Assembly: GCA_019633425.1 (NCBI GenBank)
Contig: WSUB01000117.1
Location: 1 to 64,000 of the forward strand
Origin: Tulasnella sp. 424
Taxonomy: Eukaryota > Basidiomycota > Agaricomycetes > Cantharellales > Tulasnellaceae
DNA: 64,000 bases
Direction of reading: 5' to 3'
The position numbers were made by a program, and so were the translations under genes. The notes beneath the pieces were generated by a model. It did no database searches. It saw only the letters and a list, made by a program, of their open reading frames with translations, and was not told the DNA's origin. This document shows, one piece after another, positions 24,301-36,655 of this stretch. Position 1 is the first letter of the stretch; each line of letters starts with the position of its first letter.

Positions 24301-24707
24301 TCTCGATGCCGCGACCTCCACCGCCGCCAATGCCAACACTACTCGAACCCCCCAACGGAGCACACAAGTCTGGATCGTCGTCACCTATTGCGTTCAACCC
24401 GCGTGCATCGCTATCGTCGACGAGCCTAAACGTACCTACGCCGCTAGGTCATAACCGACGAGGGAGTGGGTTGGGCGGGCGGCCTGTTGGGCAGTTCAAC
24501 ATGCTCCGTTCTGTACCGTCGGCCGTGTGGTCGCCCGTAGCTCCCCTCAAAGGACTCGGGTCGTCACCGTCGACACCTAGGCTTGGGATGAAGGCAGACC
24601 TTGCTCATGGCGGATCACCTGGGTCGACGGGCGACTTGTTGAAAGACGCTTTGCATCATCATCATGCCACGGTGGCTGTCGCGGATGATTCAGGCGATGT
24701 CGAGTGA
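21321..24707 (+). CDS. Large coiled-coil, Ser/Pro-rich protein of unknown function
   Basis: Predicted exons are 21321-21428, 21587-22452 and 22514-24707, giving 1,055 residues with all phases consistent. The ATG at 21321 starts a Gln-rich leader (MHEQQQHQ). Long coiled-coil segments span residues ~20-240 and ~270-430 (for example LERTKQLELENTRLSRE, ARELERVVRSVLVEKEF and LDVERRANEDDRAKLALAI). Ser/Pro/Ala-rich linkers follow (SASASAILTPT, and a long Val/Pro-rich stretch at ~560-680). A further helical part at ~690-830 leads to a disordered, Pro-rich C-terminus (ISMPRPPPPPMPTL). No motor, kinase, zinc-finger or membrane segment is present. The layout suggests a scaffold at the cytoskeleton, spindle pole or cell cortex, but that is only inferred from composition. 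The stop lies 165 bp from the convergent Hel2-like gene. Confidence 0.8.
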
Positions 24708-24872
24708 CCGACGACACAGAATGGTGTTGACTGCTCTTTTTCTTCTTTCGAACTATGTTCCTAGATGTATTCTAAATATCACACCCCATGTATCCTACGC
24801 TATGATACCTCCTTGGACTATTCCTAGTACCCAAATCTCGTTTATGACATCCTTCGTTTTTGATCCTCTCTT

Positions 24873-27441
24873 TCACTTCGGCAATGACCCCAAAGTGAAC
24901 AAGGTCTGCTTTCCTTTTCCTTTCTTCTCTTTCCCGCCGGAAGGTTGTTGCTGCAGGCGATTACCACTACCACCTCCGTTTGCGCTCGATGGATTGGACC
25001 TCGATGGAGTAGGCTTTGGTCCGCTTCCCCAAGCGTTCGTGACTGGTGGAGGGGGTGGTGCGAATGGGTTGTAGCCTGCATTAGCTCCGCCGATAAAGTC
25101 CTTGGGTAGGTCGTCTTTCACAGTCGGGAGAGCAGGGAATGCCGACTGCGATAAGCTGGGTGCTGGAGGACCGTTGTTCCTCTTCCCGGATTTCTTGCCA
25201 CCGACATGTTCGGTTCGGACAACAGGAGTTGGACGAGGTGCTGGTTGTGCCATCGGTGCAGATGGTCCCGGTGCCCAGGCGCCTCCAGCAGCCGAAGGTC
25301 TCGAAGATCCGCCGGCGAGAGCAGGGAAGGATGTTTTTGGCTGTTCGGGTGGAAGAGCTCCAGGCACGAGTCTTCGTTGGGCTAATTGGGCAGTGGAGAG
25401 CGGGACGGCGGACGAAGTGGCTGCTTGTTCGATGCGATCTTGCCCGCCTCGGCTTCGAGCGGTTTGTTGCTTGACGTTGATGACTCTTCCGGAGCTGACT
25501 CCCGCAAAGTCCATATGACCTGGTTGAGTGGCTCGAGTGCCTGGTAATCGGCGTTCTTGCTATAAAGAGACGTCGACAGTTTGAGTAGAAATCAATGCGA
25601 TTGACTGCGAAGGTTCGACATACCTGAGCCCTCAGACCACCCCATGCATCGAGTAATTCCGACTTCTTCTCGCCTTCAAATATCGGAACCAAGCGCTCGA
25701 CGACTTTGGACATTTTGTCCATATTTCGCTCGAGGACGGTGAAGATCGTCTCTAGCATGTCGTAGACAGTGGATTCGGAGGACCGCCATGACCGGATAGC
25801 TGAGCGGACTGCAATGATTCCGTTTGCAGAGGGACCAAGCGTCCCAAGGAAAGTCGTGAGATCGGCATATTGTCTAAGAGGCGAGAGAGAGGAAAACTGA
25901 TGTGAGACGGCGAGACGACAGTAAGTGCGAAACGACAGAGCAGGGACATACTGGAGGACCTGGTCAGTGTCGGCCCTATCAATACTTGGAGCGGAAGCCG
26001 CGGAGGGACCAGGGAGGTTCCTGGAGGGTGCGCCGCTACTTGAGCTTGCAGAAGGGGTCGTTAATTGTGCACCAAAACCAGTCCTTCGCGACGTTCCAGC
26101 TCCAGGATGAGAGGACGATGACGGGCCAGGGGGGTCTGGTGGGCCTCCTCCTCCAGCCCCGCCACCACCGCGAGCCGAGGGAGCAAAGTTAAAGTTCATC
26201 TCAACCCTTCTAGCACCTTTCTTGTCCTTTGACGTCATCGAACCACTGTGCTCGTCTACCATATGGCCTTGCAGGTCCATCGAAGTGGGGAAAACGACGA
26301 ATTTCTTCTCCAAGCATGCGGGATTCTGGCAAGGGTAGTGTTCTTTCTTGAAGTGGAATTCCAGGTCTTGCCAATCCCGGAAACTGGTGGGCATTGGGGA
26401 TGATCAGAATACGATGCAGGTCCGGGAGAAAGTGCGAACAACTTACTGCTGGTGCATTACGCCTTGCTTCTTGCAGATAAAACATTCTTCGTGCCGTTCT
26501 CGCATGTGGGAGTACAATTCGTCGTCACCGTAAAAGCAATCCCGACAGAATTCGCATATGGGATGGGAGCCAGTTTCCTTCTCTTTCTGCTTCCCGTGCC
26601 GAGGCCCTGCACCGACAGTACGACGCATTGAAGGAAGGTGGACATGAAGCTGGTCTGGTGTATAGGTAGCATGTTCGTGGGCGAATATTTTCTTGTTCCG
26701 AATGCAGAGGTCGCTGGTTTACAGAATCGTTGGTATATCGAAGACGAGAGGAGACTGGAAGCAGATACTTACCACATTAGTCTCTTATGAGTGTCTTTGA
26801 CGTGCCACTTGAGATCGGCCCAGCCGTTGCCCACATAGTCGCAAGAATCGTCGGGACAATTGAAGCGGAGGATGAGAAGACTGTCTTCCATAATTTCCAG
26901 TGTTTCGAATCGAATCGAGAGTTTCTCATCGCCGAATTGCATAGATGCGAGGTCGTAATCTTGGAACTGCCTGTCCCCGGTGGAAGCGAAGATAACTGTA
27001 GTTTGGGGTTCCTGTGGTGAGTGTGGGACGCGTTCAATAACAGTAGTCTTAGGCTTGTCAAGATGCTCATATGCGCACCTTACAGAATGTGCATTCATTC
27101 TTCTTGTAGAGCGCTCGCAATCGCAGTGCGCAGACATGGCAAGTTAGATGGTTGCACTCGCCCAGTGAGAAGTACTTGATCTTCTCTGCGCAGATCCAGC
27201 AAATGTCTGGCTCTCCTTCAGTAGCTGCAGTATCACTACCCTCCTCTGCATGAGATATTGTCGTGCCCTTCAACTCATCCGTGACTTCCGCCACTGACGG
27301 CTCGGACGCGGATTTGGCAACAGAGGCACCTCCACGGCCCCGACCGCGATTGCCGGTCCTGCGGCCACGATTCATCCCTCTGGAGCCTCCTCGTCCTCCT
27401 CTGTTAGTAGCTTGAGTCTGTTGTTGTACTGCTGTGGCCAT
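24873..27441 (-). CDS. HEL2: RING E3 ubiquitin ligase of the Hel2/ZNF598 family
   Basis: Predicted exons are 27441-27079, 27011-26773, 26713-26447, 26383-25952, 25873-25624 and 25559-24873, giving 745 residues. After an RGG-rich N-terminus, a C3HC4 RING covers residues ~85-121 (CWICAEKI...CNHLTCHVCALRLRAL...CTFC). It splices into the family-typical EPQTTVIF. C2H2-type fingers follow (CPDDSCDYVGNGW...H, CDLCIRNKKIFAHEH, CEFCRDCF...H, CFICKKQG, HYPCQNPAC). A helical region (SGRVINVKQQTA) and a Pro/Ser-rich tail ending GKGKQTLFTLGSLPK complete it. Family members ubiquitinate 40S proteins on collided ribosomes to trigger ribosome-associated quality control in the cytoplasm. The domain order and length fit this family well. 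The gene name is by family resemblance, not by direct evidence of orthology. Confidence 0.88.
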
Positions 27442-28075
27442 GTTGTTTGCAAGTGGGTGTCTCTGTCAGCGATGGAGGGGAGGACTCGAGTTTGGTTGAG
27501 ATTAGAATTGGTGCAAGTCCCTCTAACATTCGCATTTCCTAAAGTACTCGCAGCGGGATCGCAGGCCCCGGTGTGTCATCGGCTCCGGACGACATTCTCA
27601 TCGCCTCCGTGCCGGACTCATGAGCGTAAGCTCCGACATCCCTGAACGGTCTCCTAAGGGAATTGTTGAGAAACGCCTGGGATGACCATCGACCGGCCAA
27701 TCTCGTTCGATGACGGAGGTGCACTCTGATGGCTTCGCGATACGTTCATCAACGGCACAGATAAACTCTTCGATGTTCGAATGCCGTTAAGTGATAGACT
27801 ACCTCTGCATCAAGTTTCTGATGATTTAAGCGCGAGAGGGCCTCGAGGTTTCCTTGCATGCCGATGATGTTTGTCGTTATTTGGCTGAGTCAACTCAGGA
27901 AATTTCTTTACGGCCCGCTCAGACTTGGAATCCTCCTCTAACCTTCCACCACCCCTTCATCAGGCCAAAAACACTTCGCCTATCATCGTCAACCACTCTC
28001 ATATTCCAATCCGTCGACTATAGCCAAGTCGACCTGTATTGGAATATCTCATAACAAGAGCCTTTTATCTCAATC
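27442..28075. promoter_or_regulatory. Divergent promoter region of HEL2-like and eIF4A genes
   Basis: About 630 bp separate the divergent starts at 27441 and 28076. CT-rich sequence precedes the eIF4A start (27930-28075), as expected for a strongly expressed fungal gene. No other gene is apparent. Confidence 0.5.
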
Positions 28076-29640
28076 ATGTCTGCGTTAGTAACATCCGCCA
28101 CCACCCCTCTGTAGATCGCCAAAGGTTGTGTTGCTGACTGGGTCCTTTTCCCCAACTCTTCTAGCGAAGAACAGCTTCAGGATGTCCCAGAGGGCGAGAT
28201 CGAGTCCAACTGGGACCAAATCGTCGATAAGTGCGTCCTGGATCTCGCTCCCCAATCCACTCAGGGGTTATAGGGTTTATTCAAGTCCTGACCGGATCTT
28301 GCCTTATACAGCTTCGACAACATGGAGTTGAAGCCCGAGTTGCTTCGAGGTATCTACGCCTATGGGTGAGTGGTTTTGCATCGCGCGACTGAGCGTAGGT
28401 GACTAGAATTTACTAACGGACTTGCTTACACCGGACCTTCAGCTTCGAACGTCCCTCCGCTATCCAGCAACGCGCCATCGTCCCCGTCGTCAAGGGCCAC
28501 GATGTCATTGCTCAAGCCCAATCCGGAACTGGCAAGACTGCCACTTTCTCCATCTCTATCCTCCAAAAGCTCGATACGAGTATCAAAGGCACCCAAGCTC
28601 TCATCCTTGCACCCACTCGTGAGCTTGCTCAGCAAATCCAAAAGGTCGTCATCGCTCTTGGCGACTACCTCAACGTCGATTGTCACGCCTGCATTGGTGG
28701 TACCAACGTCCGTGAAGACATGGCGAAGCTCCAAGAGGGCTCGCATGTCGTCGTCGGTACCCCCGGACGTGTTTTCGACATGATCAACCGCCGAGCCCTC
28801 AAGACCGATCACATGAAGATCTTCTGTCTCGACGAGGCTGACGAAATGCTTGCTCGTGGATTCCGAGAGCAGATTTACGACGTCTTCCAACTCCTGCCCC
28901 AGGAGACTCAAGTCGTCCTGCTTTCAGCCACCATGCCCGCCGACGTGCTCGAGGTCACCAAGAAGTTCATGCGTGATCCCGTTCGCATCCTTGTGAAGCG
29001 TGACGAGTTGACCCTCGAAGGTATCAAGCAATTCTACATCGCCGTTGAGAAGGAGGAATGGAAGTTGGACACCCTTTGCGATCTCTATGAGACCGTCACC
29101 ATCACTCAAGCCGTCATCTTCTGCAATACCCGCCGCAAGGTTGACTGGCTCACTGAGAAGCTGACCTCAAGAGAATTCATCGTCTCCGCAATGGTAGGTA
29201 GTAGGCGAAAGGTTGTGCCTCATCCAGCAGAAGTGCTAACGTTTGCTATCTCTGTCTTAGCACGGTGACATGGAGCAAAAGCAACGCGAAGTCCTCATGA
29301 AAGAGTTCCGCTCCGGCTCCTCTCGTGTCCTTATCACCACCGACCTGCTCGCTCGTGGTATCGACGTCCAACAGGTCTCATTGGTCATCAACTACGACCT
29401 GCCCACCAACCGCGAGAACTACATTCACCGCATTGGTCGTGGTGGCCGATTCGGACGAAAGGGTGTCGCTATCAACTTTGTCACCACCGATGACGTTAGG
29501 ATGCTGCGCGAGATTGAACAATTCTACAACACTCAGATCGATGAAATGCCCATGAACGTTGCGTACGTAGTCCTTAAGCCCATTCCGCCAACCCCAGTAT
29601 AACTGACAGGATCGTTGACCCCTATAGGGACCTTATTTAA
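28076..29640 (+). CDS. TIF1: Translation initiation factor eIF4A, DEAD-box RNA helicase
   Basis: Predicted exons are 28076-28083, 28115-28129, 28165-28230, 28312-28365, 28443-29193, 29261-29562 and 29628-29640, giving 402 residues, the normal length for eIF4A. The N-terminus is short, then the Q-motif region ([11 protein letters not shown]) and all helicase motifs follow: [48 protein letters not shown] and [10 protein letters not shown]. The last exon contributes only ADLI and the stop. The product unwinds 5' UTRs as part of cytoplasmic eIF4F. The first two exons are 8 and 15 nt; the ATG was chosen because it alone lets these splice in frame into [14 protein letters not shown], the conserved eIF4A N-terminus. 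Strict identity to eIF4A rather than the related Fal1 is supported by that N-terminal sequence. Confidence 0.96.
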
Positions 29641-30400
29641 ACAACTTCCCGAATACAAGCACCTCCAAAAATCAGCAGCATTATAGAATCCATCCACCTC
29701 GATCATACTCCTTTTCAAAGTCAATCAGAACTCAGCTTACTCGTCTCTTGCTTCAAGCATTTCAACTCCAGTCATCGATCGGCAAACATTCAAGCGCATC
29801 TGCAACATCAACGGAATTTATATTGCTCACAACACTCTCCGAATCATCTCATCTCGTTGATCGTTACAACTCTTCGTTCTCGTCTGTTGGCCCATCGTCT
29901 CCGCCCCTCCCTAGTCGTTCCTTCATCCAGTCTCCCCCTCCCCCGTGTTAGCTTCGCTTTGTTGTCTTGGGAAAGCAAAATATGCTCGTCGTTGTTAGGA
30001 TACCCGTTGCTGCTGTCATTGTGTCTGTTCTCTTTTCTCCTATGTCTGCATTTCTCTCTTGTCCGTTAGGTCTCGCGTATATACTCCCCGTTTCTTTTCC
30101 TCATAGCATGTCTTCATCAGCGAATGTAGCCATCGATCTCTTTCGTCTGCTGTTGTCGCGCGAACCTCACTAAGTGCGAGACTCGGCTGCCCTTCCTCGA
30201 GGCTGAAGAATATCGAGAACTTTCTCATATCACGATCGATCGAACAACATATTGGTAGTACAACACCGATCGACATTCTAGCTCCACGCTCAATACATTA
30301 GAGGAAACAAAGAAAAGGTCCGTATACTTATCTCCTGCATTTCATCCATAACTTGAACGTTTTGTTCGTACCCTCATTTGGGGGATTCGTTTCCTCGATA
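29641..30400. other. 3' intergenic DNA between convergent eIF4A and OPT genes
   Basis: The region is T/C-rich (29870-30120) with short open frames only. It must hold the 3' UTRs of both convergent genes. No gene or RNA was recognised. Confidence 0.5.
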
Positions 30401-33400
30401 TCAGAATCCATTATCGGGGTCGGTGGGATAGTACGCCACCCCCGCAGCATCAGCGGCTATACAACATCAATAAGCAGTGAAATCAATCCTCAGACGACTG
30501 AATGGACATACTATTCTGCCACACGGTGTTCCCCCACCAGTTGAGCGTCAAGGTGCCTTTCTTCGGTAGATAGAGGCACACGAATACCAATATAAGACCA
30601 AAGATGGTGCCTAAAGGTTGACATTGTGAGGATCGAATTCACTCGCTGAGCGAGACTTTTACTAACCCGTGTCCAGAGCGGCGCTCAGGATGTAGTTGAA
30701 CTTGAGCCACCATTGAGGCTTGCGCGTTCGCACAACGTACTCTGTGTGATGCACGGCACGCGGTTAACACAAGTTCCACCGGGATCATATCAAAGAGGAA
30801 AGACTTACGGAATATGAAACCGACGAGGAACCAAGACGAGTAGTTGATACCTGTTGCAGGCGGTACACCCAAGGGTCCGCTCAACACAACCGGAAGATGT
30901 AGAGCGCTGAAGCGCGAATGTGGGCGCCGACGGTGCCAGAGCCACAGCGGAATTGGAAGGATGGCGCCGATTAAGATACCATATGGGTGGAACCGGTAGA
31001 TCCCATTCTTCCCAAAGAGACGACGTGGTCCGATGAGGCCCCTGAGGAGAGGACGAGAGAATCGGTTCGAGTTAGTATGCATTTAACAAAAGACTGTCAT
31101 TTCTCATACGTACCAAACCAGCGAGGAAGTAAATTGGACCCCGAAACTATTACAGGTTATTGAGTTCGCTTGATTTGGGGTGCACGCATCTGGAACGATA
31201 TTGAAGACTAGTTGCTGAACTCCGAGGTGAACTATTACAGAGAGCGTCGCCGCTATAGCTTGAGCTGTGGGGATGTTAGCGCTGGGCAAATAGAACAAAC
31301 AGTTGAAGGCCTTACCTAGCAAGGTTGCACGAGGAGGGACCTTAAAAGGATAAACCATCAGCCTTTGTAAACACACGATGTAAGAGATACAGACCTTCAT
31401 GTAGTGACTTAGCTTTTGATCCTGTGCGAAGACTGAACCAGATTTAATTATCTCGAGGCCGACGGCCTTCAACATCTAGACATGACCAGTCAATGATTTG
31501 CACTAAGTCGAAACGCGAGAGATTCCTTCAAACTTACCAGAGTTGCAATAGGTTTACCAGGGAAGATTAGCCCGGGAATAGCCTGAACATAGGCATTGAG
31601 GGGGATAGTTGCGGTGGTCATAGCAAATATGATCGCCACCGGAAGGAACCAAATGATTGGAACAAGAATCACCACAAACGCAGACCATACTGGGATAATG
31701 TCGCTATGGATCTGTTTAAAAGGGTTTGGATGAGCTTCGGGGGGTTGAGTTATGCCAACAATCGAGTACTTACTCCAAAAGAGCCGAGTATACCCGCAAA
31801 GGACACAACAAATATAACCCAGATCCAGCGCATTCTAACTTCAGGATACGCCTCCATGAGTCGGGCATGAATGTCCTTTTTCTCGCTTTGCTCCCCCCTT
31901 AGGAGTTTGTAGATAGATGGCCCTTGCCAAAGGAGGGTATGGACCAACGCGGCGGCAGGGACCATAAAGCCGAGAAGGTAGGTCATACTGTAGGATATCG
32001 GGAGATATATAGGAGAGTATTCCTCGTAAGCTGTCACGTTGAGGCGAAAATCTTTGGTGATGACATGCTTGAGGCTATAGGGCTCCGCAAAGCGGTCATA
32101 CGCCGAACCGCCCATGATGGGTAAATGTCCGCTTTTCCAGACCTAAATTGAAAAGGTGTCATGCGGCTGTGTGACAGAGAGATTTTTATAACTTACGTCT
32201 TTATAGTAGAGAATTGGAACAATAAGCCAGTAAAACAAGACGAAACCCCCGAACTGCTGCCAGAGAGCCCACCAAGGGACGACCAGTGGGCTGATGACCC
32301 AGGAGATCTGGCTCCAGTCGAAGTTAAGGAAGCTCATTCCGAGGCCGGTGACTGATCCAAATAGCTGGTTGACCACCACATTATCTATTGGGTGGAGACA
32401 CCGTTAGGATCTTTGCAGCTAAAGATCCAAAGCACTCACCCGGTCGAATCCAGCAAACGAACGAGAAGTACGACAGTCCCGTAAAAGCAAAGCCTTGGGA
32501 TACAAGATCGATTTAGATGCCGTGGCCGCTATTTATTGTAAGATAAACTCACCAGGTAGGAAGGTGTATAGCAGAGTGCCGCCGGCGACGTAAGCAAAGA
32601 AACGACGGCGTGACATTCCGCCTCCCATTCGGGCGCCATCCTCCGCATGCAAGCTGTTGAGGAGCGTAGAGATTACTAGATTTTGTGGCCAGATCGAAGA
32701 CCCGGGAATGACGAGCACGCTGCGCCAAACCCCAGCCAGCGCGAACCCCATGAGCTTGGCAGACGCGTTCAACAATATTTGCATTCTGACCAAGAGAGGG
32801 AACTGAGATCACAGGTAACCCAATTCCAAGGCATGTAGCATTTTCTTACCCGAGATTCAGCGGATACCCGTATCGCTTGTAAGACACGGCAGAAGCGTCT
32901 GCGACGTAAGTGGAAGTGGTAATGTTGGACATGATGCAAATAAGGGTATGCTCCTTGACGTTGAATGGTGCAGGGTTCAGACTGAATTCCATGCCCCCGA
33001 TCCATGGAAGTCGCTCCGGTATAGTCCAGTACCGGATCGGGAGAACATGGGCCGCTAGTTTACCCAAGGGCCAAGCTATGAGCCTAATGAAAGGGACACT
33101 TTCGTAAGTCACGGGGTTCCCGGTAAAGCAAAAATGCAGCCGAACGTACATGACAACTGAAGGCGCAAGCACGGGTGCAGGCCATCGGAGATTTAAAAAT
33201 GCATTGATGCCTGCCGTTACGAGACATAAAGTCATCCCGATGACCCATGCGCGTATCGTCATGACCGGCATTTCTGGATCGTCAAAATTCGAAACAGATG
33301 CTCGAACCTCGGGGTAGATGGAGTCGTCTAAGGTATCGTCAGCTTCCTCTGGGCGCGGAGGCTGAGCCCCAGCAGACGACGCTGGGGTGATCGGGAGCCC

Positions 33401-34071
33401 ATCGCTGAGACCCTCGCACCTGCAACATAGAACGGAGATTTTCAGTCAAAGTCGCCAGGATGAGTCCATGGGACCTACTTTTCCGGATCCTTCTCACTAC
33501 CCGAATCCCCGGACGAGTTCTGCTTTTCTCTTGGGGTCCCAGATAGTGGCGGAGCCGAATCTTGTGAGTACTCCAGAGATGCAAATCCCGAGGACTGTAA
33601 AGCCGACCGAATGGGACTCTCGTGAGAGTATCCTGGCGAGCTCTGAGACATGGAATCCGTGGTGACGTGATGCCTTGGCTGGGAGGCTTCCGACTGGCTG
33701 CCGACAGGCTCCGAGGCAGGAGGCCGCTGGGCAGTCATCGGAATGGATGCAGTTCCTGGCAAACTAGTCTGAGGCGGGACTCCTCCCAGATACGATGTCA
33801 GATTCTCGAGGGGTACAGCTGACGGAGGGGTGATCGGAAAGTCTCTCGATTCGAGGGTTGCAGCAGTTCCGACAGGAAGCATATCCGTTCGAGTCGTTTG
33901 AATACGCGAATCCCCCGGGTCTGTCGATTCAAGGTCGTCTCGGCGTCCTTGAGACGACGTTGGAGGTAGGAAAGCGAACATGTTGAATCCAGAGCTTGCG
34001 TTGGACATCGCCGTGTATGGAGGGCTTGGTCCATCTGAAGCGTCTTGTGCACTACCAGGATGCGAGGTCAT
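30401..34071 (-). CDS. OPT-family oligopeptide transporter
   Basis: A many-exon membrane protein gene. The ATG at 34071 opens a long hydrophilic Ser/Pro/Thr-rich cytoplasmic N-terminus (~240 residues, ending near EVRASVSNFDDPEMPV). Then come many hydrophobic segments, the first TIRAWVIGMTLCLVTAGINA. The OPT signature NPAPFNVKEHTLI lies near 32950, and a VPPR block (compare KIPPR) sits in a late exon near 31340. The C-terminus is spliced from NWWGNTVWQN to TADAAGVAYYPTDPDNGF, stop at 30401-30403, matching the usual OPT ending. The family moves tetra- and pentapeptides, or glutathione, into the cell by proton symport, at the plasma membrane. Exon-intron edges were checked at the N-terminal and C-terminal junctions; the middle was followed by frame only. 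The substrate cannot be read from sequence. It may help nitrogen uptake in a degrader lifestyle. Confidence 0.9.
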
Positions 34072-34555
34072 TGTGCGCGATGAGTCTGTTTATGACAGGA
34101 GGACTCAGGCTTTTATGTGCTCTGTCTGGACTAGGGCAAAAGCTAAGACAACATCAATTTCCACCTTCCTGAGATGTAAATTTGGGAAGAGACCCTACGG
34201 AGGTGTATACGCCGAAGGGGTCTGGTGCAGTGGCGGATCACCTTGGGAAGGACCCCCTAGCGTCGAAGCGCGTTCCTGGATTCTCTTGGCCTTGCGTACA
34301 AGATCTCAATCAATATTTGGTTCATAACAAGAGAAGAACCCAGGGCTCCGCAGATAACGCAAATGCTATTCGGCATTGGGCAGTGTAATTTTGGATGATT
34401 TTGCGGATTATCCGAAGCTCAGAGGCTGTCTGTCAGGACGACCTAGCCTTTCGTTCCGACCACCTGGGAGCTCAGCTGATAGATTTCTTTTAGGGAGAAC
34501 TAATAAACCCTTGGCAGGGTTACCGTATATTAGAACGTAAATCGGCCCAGTTTGG

Positions 34556-34600
34556 TTTTTTTTTTTTTTTTTTTTTTTGGGGGGGGGGGGTGGGGGTGGG
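34556..34600 (+). repeat. Poly-T followed by poly-G tract
   Basis: Twenty-three T residues are followed by twelve G, then G runs separated by single T. The G runs could form a G-quadruplex. Such tracts are prone to length error in sequencing. Confidence 0.9.
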
Positions 34601-35412
34601 GTGCGGTGAGGTGGGAGGAGATCCCCCGGTGACACTGCCGGGTGTGGGCCGGAAATAGGTTCCATTTGCGACAGCCCCGGGATCCTATCAGGAGCTTTTC
34701 GCATTCGGATTCCCACCAGAGTTGGATAATATGCGTTCGGCACAGCTCTTACTACTTTGGTCAATCCGTAGCCCATCCGTAAAAACGCTCAAGATCTTCA
34801 CCTGTCGTTCAACGCAACCAACTATTGGAGCACAGCTATCCATTGTCGGGATGTTTCCACGGACCCACCCAAAAGTATCCTCTTCCGATGTTCGGGATGT
34901 GTTCGGGTTACACAGTCCGATACGATAAAAGAAGTCCCTTGGGTGCCTCGGGTAGGGTTCGGCGACCGAGACACCCAATCAGAAGTTCCTGTTAGTGGCC
35001 AAGAAGAACAGCCTTGATCGATAAAGCTTGTGATCGCAGTTCCGATTCATTTGGCCACTCCCCATCGAAGCCCGCTGATACTAGAAGCTCGAAAAGGTAA
35101 AAGGTCGGGCCGAATCGACAGCCCCAAGGCGGTCCAGGACGTGGAGTGGAAAGATTTCACAGGTCCATTGTGTTGCCGAGACGGCAGAACCAAGATAGCA
35201 GTGATAGAGATTGCGCCAATGAGATGTGGTCAATCTACAGTACAATAATGAGCCTTGATGTTCCATGTCTGGGATTGGATTAGGATTGAGGCAGTGGGCT
35301 ATAACAAGGAGGATAGGTCAAAAGGTAGGAATGAACACTGTCCTTGAGACGCTATGCGAAACCTAAAAGGCAAGAGTGCCAGAGATAGGTCTCCTCTTCT
35401 AGTCCTTCTTGT

Positions 35413-35460
35413 CCGGCGGGGCACGGCGGGGTGCGGCGGGGTGCGGCGGGGTGCGGCGGC
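35413..35460 (+). repeat. Short G-rich tandem repeat
   Basis: About four copies of a 10-bp unit GTGCGGCGGG (first copy with A for T) lie in otherwise ordinary intergenic DNA. Confidence 0.85.
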
Positions 35461-36104
35461 AGGAGTGTTGAGCCGTGATGAATTGCTTGCCGACCTTTGC
35501 TTCCACGGTTAGTTTAGGTAACGAATCTTCATGGGCCTTGAACCGGAGCCCACGGGCTCAGCACTTATTGCTGGGCTTAGATTTGTAGAATACTCGGCGA
35601 CAAACTTCGGTGAGCCGAACACTGCGGGTCACTCCGAGCCGGATTGATAATGCAGGTGCTGTTCCGCTCCAAGCACCCGCTAGTAGTCGCCTCTTGGCCG
35701 TCGGCATCATTCCATAGAGAAATTTCTCGGCTTCGTTGCAGAGTGATCGATACTTATTCTACGCGCTTCATGCACCATTTCACCCGGTTCCAGCAGTGAA
35801 CAAGGGCCAACCCCGCAACTGTTCACACGGGCACCCTTTACTGGCCTGACAACATTCAACATCGAACTGCATAACATCAACAAGCAACGTACATTCTTAG
35901 ACGCTGCCGGTAGTTTATACGTTGTTTTCGGGATGATATTACCCGGCTTTCCCCCTAGTGAAGGATGAGCGTTTCGGCAGCGGCCATGGCAGCGACACCC
36001 GGCAAATCCAAAACCTTCGACCAGTAACGAGAGATTCATAATTATCCACTTAAGTAGATGGTGAATTGTCTCCCTAAGCAAACCAATCCCGGTTGTCTAT
36101 GCGA

Positions 36105-36123
36105 AAGAGAGAGAGAGAGAGAG
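36105..36123 (+). repeat. GA microsatellite
   Basis: An alternating GA run of about nine to ten units lies immediately next to the displaced promoter-like copy. Confidence 0.8.
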
Positions 36124-36224
36124 AATCTCAATTTTACCACAGCAAACTGATTTAGGGACGTTAAGACGCGGCCCGGCTTTCGCCGGGGCCTTTACGCCAA
36201 GCGCAAGGGACGTTGTCTGGGCGA

Positions 36225-36655
36225 GTTCTGCTGTGCAGTTTAAACCTTGAATGTCTACGTGGAAAACATTGACTCGGTCAAACCCGACACGTCCATGGTA
36301 TTTCCTGCCGAGCAGGATCATGTGCAACTGAACTAAGGGTGGTTCTTCTCGGATCTTATGGGATTCTCTTGGCATCGCGGCGCCCAGCGCAGGATCGTCA
36401 CTCCATTTGGAGAGCCCAAGCGAAATTGCCCCGCAATGTCTCATTTGACAATAACATCGGGAAACGACAGCTTCAGAAGAAAACGCGACGTTTCCAAAGG
36501 CGGTCAGATATGTAAATCTTCACAGCCTCCACACCCCCATACCTTTTCCGGTCGAATTAGATGGCGCCCGGGACTTATTATTCTTCCAAGAGGAGTAAAC
36601 AGCTCGGGCGGGCAGAATCGCTACATCGCCTTTGCCAGTTCACCAGAGTTCGTTT
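36225..36655 (+). repeat. Displaced duplicate of the GH10 upstream region
   Basis: The segment matches 38600-39135 in the same orientation, through shared blocks such as GCCGAGCAGGATCATGTGCA, AAGGGTGGTTCTTCT, ATGTCTCATTTGACAAT, AACGCGACGTTTCCAAAGG and ACCTTTTCCGGTCGAATTAG. Blocks are collinear with indels; the copy here lacks about 70 bp near the end. It stops before the GH10 TATA box and start codon. It is probably a relic of a duplicated xylanase promoter or of a lost gene copy. Confidence 0.8.
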
